Assembly: GCF_947253395.1 (NCBI RefSeq)
Contig: NZ_CAMXYY010000019.1
Coordinates: 1 to 20,499, forward strand
Length of the DNA stretch: 20,499 nt
Reading direction: 5' to 3'
Source: an uncultured Olegusella sp.
Lineage (GTDB): Bacteria; Actinomycetota; Coriobacteriia; Coriobacteriales; Atopobiaceae
The notes below the pieces were generated by a model. The model was not told the DNA's origin, searched no databases, and saw nothing but the letters and a program-made list of their open reading frames with translations. This document shows positions 15,319 through 20,499 of this stretch, piece by piece. The position numbers were made by a program, and so were the translations under genes. Position 1 is the first letter of the stretch. Each line of letters begins with the position of its first letter.

Positions 15319-16853
15319 ATATACTCGAGGCAAGCAAGCAAATCGAAGGGGCAGTACGGGCCTATCTGAGCCAAGACGAACATGGTATGTGGCGTATTCC
15401 ACCTCAGATGCAACGCCCCATCATCCTGATGGGCCCTCCAGGCATCGGCAAAACCGCCATCGTCGCGCAGATTGCAGACCGTCTGGATATCAACTTTGTA
15501 AGCTATTCCATCACCCACCACACACGCCAGAGTGCACTTGGCCTTCCCTATATCGCAAGCTCCAGCTTTGGAGGCAAAGAGTTCCGTGTTTCTCGCTACA
15601 CGATGAGCGAGATTATTGCAGCAGTTTTCGACGCAATTGAGGACACAGGTGAGTCCCAAGGCATTCTCTTCCTTGATGAGATTAACTGTGCAAGCGAAAC
15701 CTTAGCCCCTGCTATGCTGCAGTTTTTGCAGTACAAAACCTTTGGACAGCATCGCTTGCCCGATGGTTGGGCCATTGTATGTGCAGGCAACCCACCCGAA
15801 TACAATCGCGCTGCTCGCCCCTTTGATCCTGCAATGATGGACCGTCTCAAAAAAATTGATGTAGAACCCGACCTTGATATTTGGCTGGATTATGCCCGCA
15901 TCCATGCTATTCATCCAGCTATTACCAGCTACCTTGAGGGCAAGACAAAAAACTTCTATCGCGTACGTCCCTCGGGCACCGATGCTCGTATCGTAACGGC
16001 ACGCGGCTGGGAAGATCTCTCACGTATGATGCAAGCTTATTCCCATGAAGGCCTGCAGATTGACGGTGAGCTCATCTCGCAGTACCTGCAAGATCGCGAG
16101 GTTGCAGAAGACTTCAATCTCTATTTTGAGCTCTTTGCCAAATACGAGGATGACTACAAAGTTGCTGATATTTTGTCGGGAAATCTTGATGAAAAAATCT
16201 ATACTCGAGCGCATAATGCAGCCTTTGACGAGCGTGTTGCTGTGGTCAATCTACTGCTGGCAGCTATTACCGCAGAGCTCCACGAGACAGATGCCACCGA
16301 ACTTGCGCTCCATGCTCTGCGCAAGGACGTTATAAGCTGGCAGACCAGCTGCAATGAATCGTCCGATGCCCAGCCACTTGCACTGCTTGACGAAATCCTC
16401 AATAAGCTTCGTCATCGCTTTGAAGACGGGCGCTCTCGGGGCAAGCAGGGTCAACGTCAACTTGTCTTTCTACATCATCTTGAGTTGCTCGAACAGCTAC
16501 GCGAGCAAGTTGCTCGTAAGACTATGGCAGGCGCCAACAAGCAAAGCTGTCTTGATAGCGCAAAATCCTGCTTTAACGAAGCAGTACATACCACTGCAGC
16601 TATGTGCAACGAAACGGCGCTTCGCATGGATCGTGCCCTTGCTTTTCTTGAGAAAGCTTTTGGTGACGGTCAGGAAATGATCGTTTTTTGCTCCCACCTT
16701 GCGTGCGATACCACCGCAATGCACTTTGTGTCGGCACATGGACCTGTAAGTTTTGCCACACACGCAAAGTCACTCATGCTAGAAGAGCGAGGATTAGAGC
16801 TTTTAGCTGAGGTGGATGCTGCACTAAAAACAACAAGCCCTAGCGAGCAATAG
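15315..16853 (+). CDS. MoxR-family AAA+ ATPase with a long C-terminal extension
   Basis: 512 residues. The AAA+ core has Walker A GPPGIGKT (40-47), Walker B ILFLDEIN (117-124), sensor-1 segment AGNPPEYN (157-164) and a probable arginine finger at Arg177 (DRLKKID), with a lid segment around VTARGWEDLSRM (227-239). From about 260 to 512 there is a helical extension with scattered cysteines (346, 412, 419, 431, 459, 464) that a plain ~300-residue MoxR lacks. Family members usually form hexamers and remodel protein complexes or help insert cofactors with a VWA partner. The partner is encoded immediately upstream with an ATGA overlap, and AAGGAGG precedes the start. The 3' end overlaps the convergent HAD gene by 14 bases. 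Substrate unknown. Confidence 0.9.
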   Translation: MNILEASKQIEGAVRAYLSQDEHGMWRIPPQMQRPIILMGPPGIGKTAIVAQIADRLDINFVSYSITHHTRQSALGLPYIASSSFGGKEFRVSRYTMSEIIAAVFDAIEDTGESQGILFLDEINCASETLAPAMLQFLQYKTFGQHRLPDGWAIVCAGNPPEYNRAARPFDPAMMDRLKKIDVEPDLDIWLDYARIHAIHPAITSYLEGKTKNFYRVRPSGTDARIVTARGWEDLSRMMQAYSHEGLQIDGELISQYLQDREVAEDFNLYFELFAKYEDDYKVADILSGNLDEKIYTRAHNAAFDERVAVVNLLLAAITAELHETDATELALHALRKDVISWQTSCNESSDAQPLALLDEILNKLRHRFEDGRSRGKQGQRQLVFLHHLELLEQLREQVARKTMAGANKQSCLDSAKSCFNEAVHTTAAMCNETALRMDRALAFLEKAFGDGQEMIVFCSHLACDTTAMHFVSAHGPVSFATHAKSLMLEERGLELLAEVDAALKTTSPSEQ

Positions 16854-17682
16854 CAGGAAGCTGACCCCCGCTTGCAGCAATCTCTTCCATAATTTGAGCC
16901 GGAGCGTCATCGGATGCATCTCCGATGATCCAACGTCCCAACTTGCGTGCTGCCTCCGAGCAGTTTGACACTACAAAAGTTTGCGTGAGACGCTCAAGCA
17001 TAGTGATGTCATTGTCTGCATCGCCAAAAAAGACAAGCTCGTCGAGACTTAATCCTAGATAGTCAATCAACGCCACAGCTCCATCAGCCTTGGAAAGTCC
17101 CCGCGGCAGCACATCAAAAACATGGGGAGATGAACAAACGTAGTCAAACTCAGGAACAATATCCTGCATTTTTTGCGCTGCTTGCTCAACGCTACCTAAT
17201 GAGTCCCCAAAAAGAATACTCATCGTATAAATGGGCTGGTCAGGAAGCTCATCAATAATGGCAATATCGGGAGGCATCAACGTGTCATCTACTATGCTCA
17301 AAATTTTTGCGCGAGTAGTCTCGACCGCAGAAAACGTACTATTTCCCCTCTCATCAGGGGTACAGATAAAGCCAAAGCAATCATCCACATCTCGCAGAGC
17401 TTCGACCAAACGATTCATCAGCTTGGGATCCATTGGCTGAGAATAGATTGTCTCACCCTGATAACGCACCATTTTGCCATTGGCAAAAACGCCCGTCTGA
17501 TAACAAGCGGCATCATTGCGAAAATATGAGGCAAGATCAAAAGACAAGCGTCCCGTCGCAGGACCAAAGGCAATTCCTGCATCAAGCAGCTTGTGAGCTG
17601 CAGCAATCGTGCGATCAGAAACGCTCATCTTGCCAAAAGGTACAACGGTACCATCCATATCGGTCAATACGAGCTTAATCAT
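16840..17682 (-). CDS. Cof-type HAD-superfamily phosphatase
   Basis: 280-residue cytoplasmic hydrolase of the HAD IIB (Cof) group, which usually dephosphorylates sugar phosphates, flavin or pyridoxal phosphates. Motif I is DMDGT (8-12), motif II lies around PATGR (41-45), the motif III lysine is Lys198 in RGLSKADGA, and motif IV is GDADND (220-225). The cap domain lies between motifs II and III (about 85-185). The start at 17682 is taken because AGGAGGA lies four bases before it; a start five codons upstream would bury that site in coding sequence. It follows the permease gene by 48 bases on the same strand, so it may be read through from it. Its end converges on and overlaps the MoxR ATPase gene. 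Substrate not predictable. Confidence 0.92.
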   Translation of the reverse strand: MIKLVLTDMDGTVVPFGKMSVSDRTIAAAHKLLDAGIAFGPATGRLSFDLASYFRNDAACYQTGVFANGKMVRYQGETIYSQPMDPKLMNRLVEALRDVDDCFGFICTPDERGNSTFSAVETTRAKILSIVDDTLMPPDIAIIDELPDQPIYTMSILFGDSLGSVEQAAQKMQDIVPEFDYVCSSPHVFDVLPRGLSKADGAVALIDYLGLSLDELVFFGDADNDITMLERLTQTFVVSNCSEAARKLGRWIIGDASDDAPAQIMEEIAASGGQLPAIAR

Positions 17683-17686
17683 GCAA

Positions 17687-17693
17687 TCCTCCT
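17687..17693 (-). promoter_or_regulatory. Ribosome binding site deciding the HAD phosphatase start
   Basis: AGGAGGA on the minus strand, four bases before the ATG at 17680-17682. It rules against the upstream in-frame start at 17697. Confidence 0.75.
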
Positions 17694-17730
17694 GCAAAAT
17701 GAGTGCGCTACGGCATGCGCTGAGGCGTGC

Positions 17731-20499
17731 TTAGTCTACGCTCTTGAGACTTTCCACCATGTCCACACGATCCAGCTTGCGGCGCATCATCACAAGAACC
17801 GCAGCTGCAAAGAGCAGCGTCAGACCAAACGCAAAGCCGTAACTGGCCGGATGTATCAGGCGGCCAAACATCACATAGTCAACCTCAGCCGCAGTTACTA
17901 CAAATCGCTCGAGGAAGGTGCCCAATATGAGGCCTGCAATATCACCAATAATTACAAGCATACCAATCTCACGGAAGATATAGGCATAGACCTCGCGACG
18001 AGTAAAACCTAACACCTTGAGTGAAGCAATCTCGCGTTTTCGCTCCTCAATATTAATGTTGGTCAGGTTGTAAAGCACAATAAATGCCAGCGCTGCCGCC
18101 GAAACAATCAGCACGACAACAACCTTATCGACAACCGAAAGCATCGAGCGATAGGTGTTGATAGTCTCATCCACATATTCGACGGTCGCGACACCAGTCA
18201 AATCGTGCAGCCCAGCAGAAAGTTTTTCTTTGTTGGTATCAGCGCCACGAGAAAAGAAAATCGTTGAAAAGACCGGATTGGCAGCATCCTTGCCATCTGT
18301 CAGCGCGTCGCCAATTTTTGACCAGCTCGCACGACCCACGTATACCAGATTACCTACATAGTTTTCCGCAATACCCGTGACACGCAGACGCTGAGGCTCT
18401 CCTACCGCACTACCGATAACGTCCTGCTTGTATAACTCAATCTCATCTCCCACTGAAACGCCTAACAAATTCGCAGCTTTTTCGGTAACAAAAACTGAAT
18501 CATCGCTGAAGTCTAGACTATGCCCGGACAAGCGATCCTTGAAGCTAATTGCCTCGTCAAACCCCTTGGAATCCTGCGGAATTATGACTTGCATGCGCAG
18601 GTGTTTGTTCCCATAAAAAGCAGAGCTCGCCTGTAGGTTTTCTTGGCGTGCACGTACCAGATGGCTCGCATCCGTTGAGTTCATAAGGTAACTTGCCACT
18701 GCATCTACGTTGGCCGTAGTCGAACTGTCATTAAGACCGACTGTCGTGTCATAGTGCACCACAGGCCCAAATTGTCGATCAATAATGTCCCAAATTGAAT
18801 CATGAAGGCCAAAGCCCACCAGCAGCAAAGCCGTACAACCCGCAATACCAATTGTTGTCATCAAAAAACGACGCTTATAACGAAAGAGATTACGAAAAGT
18901 AACCTTCCATGAGAAGGACAGATGGCGCCAAATGGGGCTTAAACGCTCTAAAAGAATGCGCTTTCCCGCCTTGGGCGCACGTGGCAACATCAGCTCTGCA
19001 GGCGTAGAACGCAAGCTAGAGACCACAGCACCCCAAGTTGCAAGCAGGGTCACACCAACACCCAGCCCTCCTGCAAAAAGCGCAATTACAGGGTCGATAG
19101 GCAGGGGAACTTTGAGCTCAGGCACAGCATAAATAATCGAATAAGAGCTCGTGATAACCGAGGGTAAAATTTGGGTCAAAACCAGGGTGCCAATCATTGC
19201 GCCTGTAATGCTGGCTGTAGCTGCATAGACTAAATACTTACTCGCGATTGTTGCGGTGCTAAAGCCCAACGCCTTATAGGTGCCAATCTGTATACGGTCG
19301 TCCTCAACCATGCGTGTCATCGTAGTGAGCGATACAAGAGCCGCTACGAGGAAAAACATGAGAGGAAATACGCGCGCGATACGATCCATGCGTTGCGCAT
19401 CTGCATGATAGGTTGCCGCACCCTCGCTTTTTGTACGATCAAGTACGTAAATATCGGGCAGCTCTATCTCGTCGATTTTGCGCTGAGCTTCAGCAAAATC
19501 ATTTTCGGCATCAGCAAACTTTTTATCGGCGTCGGCACGATTTTGCTCGTAGCTTGCTTTGCCGTCATAATACTTTGTCCAAGCATCATCGAGCTTTGTG
19601 CGAGAGTTACTTAACTGTGTGCTTGCGTCATCAATCTTTGCCTGTGCTGCATCAAGTTTTTTATTAGCTTCGGCCTTTTGTGTCGCAAGTTCATCACGAC
19701 CAGACTGAAGCTTTGTTTTGGCGGTCTGCAGCTGATCAATGCCCTCGCTAGCAAACGTGAGCTGCTTGCGAGAAGCATCCAACTGCTGGCGCTGAGTCTC
19801 AAGCTGGGAAAGCTTTGCTTCGGGATTATTTCCCAGTTGAGTTGTGAGCGCCTCAAGCTGCGTTTGTAAACTCTCAAGCTGAGCTTTTGCAGCAAGGAGC
19901 TGTTGTTCTTGCTCGTCTGTCCAAGCCGGACCAAGTTGTAGTTTGGCTTGCTCTAGTTGAGAGACAGCAGCTTGTGCTTGGACAAGAGCGTCTCTTAGTT
20001 GGGCGAGACCATCAATACCTTGCTTTAACTGATCAATTCCTTGATCGAGCTGACGTATACCAGCGTTGAGCTGCTCTAAATTGTTGGTAACTATCTCTTT
20101 TGCAGACGACAAATCCTTTGGGGCAGGATCTAGTTCGGAGAGACTTGCTAACAACTCTTTTTCTTTTTCATCGAGCTGCTTTTTACCCTCATTTAATTTC
20201 TTTTCTGCTTCAGCAAACTGCTTGCGAGCATCGTTGCGTTTACGACTGAGTTCTGCTGCGCCATCATCACGCTTCTTCTTGCCCGAGGCATATTCTGTCT
20301 CGCCGTCCTCAAGCTTGCTGTAAGAATCTACGAGCTGTTGCTGTGCATCATCGAGCTTTGCTTCTGCATCTGAGCGCTGAGCATCAAAATCTGCGCGCTT
20401 ATCATCAAGTTTGGTCTGTGCCTCAAGTTTAAGATCATCCTGGCGAAAACGAGCAAGTTCTCCTTCACGGTCCTCTAAGCGCCCTGCAACCTTTTTAAC
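17731..20499 (-). CDS. FtsX-type ABC transporter permease with a giant coiled coil, N-terminus outside the window
   Basis: The frame stays open to the right edge, so the start is not in the window; 922 residues are visible. A TTG at 20154 is not a credible start, because the heptad pattern continues unbroken upstream (AKLDDAQQQLVDSYSKLEDG). Roughly the first 345 visible residues are charged coiled coil, probably extracytoplasmic. Then come a first FtsX domain with helices near 377-395, 420-446 and 470-495, a further helix near 546-566, an extracytoplasmic domain (about 580-790), and a second FtsX domain with three helices at the C-terminus. The cytoplasmic signatures YKALGF and LKVLGF occur once in each FtsX domain. 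The ATPase partner is not in the window. Such permeases export peptides or lipids, or transmit force to cell-wall enzymes; which applies here is unknown. Confidence 0.9.
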   Translation of the reverse strand, partial: VKKVAGRLEDREGELARFRQDDLKLEAQTKLDDKRADFDAQRSDAEAKLDDAQQQLVDSYSKLEDGETEYASGKKKRDDGAAELSRKRNDARKQFAEAEKKLNEGKKQLDEKEKELLASLSELDPAPKDLSSAKEIVTNNLEQLNAGIRQLDQGIDQLKQGIDGLAQLRDALVQAQAAVSQLEQAKLQLGPAWTDEQEQQLLAAKAQLESLQTQLEALTTQLGNNPEAKLSQLETQRQQLDASRKQLTFASEGIDQLQTAKTKLQSGRDELATQKAEANKKLDAAQAKIDDASTQLSNSRTKLDDAWTKYYDGKASYEQNRADADKKFADAENDFAEAQRKIDEIELPDIYVLDRTKSEGAATYHADAQRMDRIARVFPLMFFLVAALVSLTTMTRMVEDDRIQIGTYKALGFSTATIASKYLVYAATASITGAMIGTLVLTQILPSVITSSYSIIYAVPELKVPLPIDPVIALFAGGLGVGVTLLATWGAVVSSLRSTPAELMLPRAPKAGKRILLERLSPIWRHLSFSWKVTFRNLFRYKRRFLMTTIGIAGCTALLLVGFGLHDSIWDIIDRQFGPVVHYDTTVGLNDSSTTANVDAVASYLMNSTDASHLVRARQENLQASSAFYGNKHLRMQVIIPQDSKGFDEAISFKDRLSGHSLDFSDDSVFVTEKAANLLGVSVGDEIELYKQDVIGSAVGEPQRLRVTGIAENYVGNLVYVGRASWSKIGDALTDGKDAANPVFSTIFFSRGADTNKEKLSAGLHDLTGVATVEYVDETINTYRSMLSVVDKVVVVLIVSAAALAFIVLYNLTNINIEERKREIASLKVLGFTRREVYAYIFREIGMLVIIGDIAGLILGTFLERFVVTAAEVDYVMFGRLIHPASYGFAFGLTLLFAAAVLVMMRRKLDRVDMVESLKSVD

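Noticed and set aside
17731..20154. A complete permease starting at the TTG at 20154.
   Set aside because: The frame is open with unbroken coiled-coil heptads to the window edge, no ribosome site precedes the TTG, and the expected N-terminal membrane helix is absent.

Overview
The window reads as one end of a draft contig from a Gram-positive, actinobacterial genome. I infer Coriobacteriia (Atopobium/Olsenella/Collinsella-like). The reasons are a DUF948 gene close to alaS, a SigB/SigF-type sigma factor with an RsbW-like partner, intermediate G+C judged by eye (not computed), strong AGGAGG-type ribosome binding sites, and a coiled-coil FtsX-type permease. Sixteen genes are supported, all protein-coding. 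I saw no tRNA, rRNA, CRISPR array or insertion sequence, and no gene-free stretch above 300 bases.

The first 46 bases are not genomic. Positions 13-46 are the Illumina Nextera read-2 transposase adapter, and 1-12 fit the end of a P7 primer plus a 10-base index. Biological sequence begins at 47, inside alaS. The adapter gives alaS a false C-terminus and a false stop codon.

Region 1 (47-12301, all minus strand, read right to left) holds eleven tightly packed genes: a zinc-dependent phospholipase C-like protein, a divergent Dxs-like ThDP enzyme, a PPP-type metallophosphoesterase, a hypoxanthine/uracil-DNA glycosylase, an SGNH-like protein that seems to lack its serine nucleophile, a dGTPase-type HD hydrolase, RarA, a DUF948 membrane protein, an RsbW-like anti-sigma factor, a SigB/F/G sigma factor and alaS. 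Stops and starts overlap or abut at several junctions, suggesting translational coupling. Nucleotide-pool control (dgt), base-excision repair (glycosylase) and fork rescue (rarA) form a genome-maintenance theme. The sigma/anti-sigma pair sits inside the DUF948-to-alaS neighbourhood.

Region 2 (12487-16853, plus strand) is the most interesting: an ankyrin-like repeat protein, a DUF2201/VWA protein with an intact MIDAS but a degraded HExxH-like motif, and a MoxR-family AAA+ ATPase with a long helical C-terminal extension. The last two overlap by ATGA. This looks like a three-part MoxR-VWA machine with a repeat protein as a possible client adaptor or sensor. Its substrate is unknown.

Region 3 (16840-20499, minus strand) has a Cof-type HAD phosphatase, converging on and overlapping the ATPase gene by 14 bases. 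Next to it is a large FtsX-type ABC permease whose N-terminus lies beyond the right edge. It carries at least 340 residues of coiled coil.
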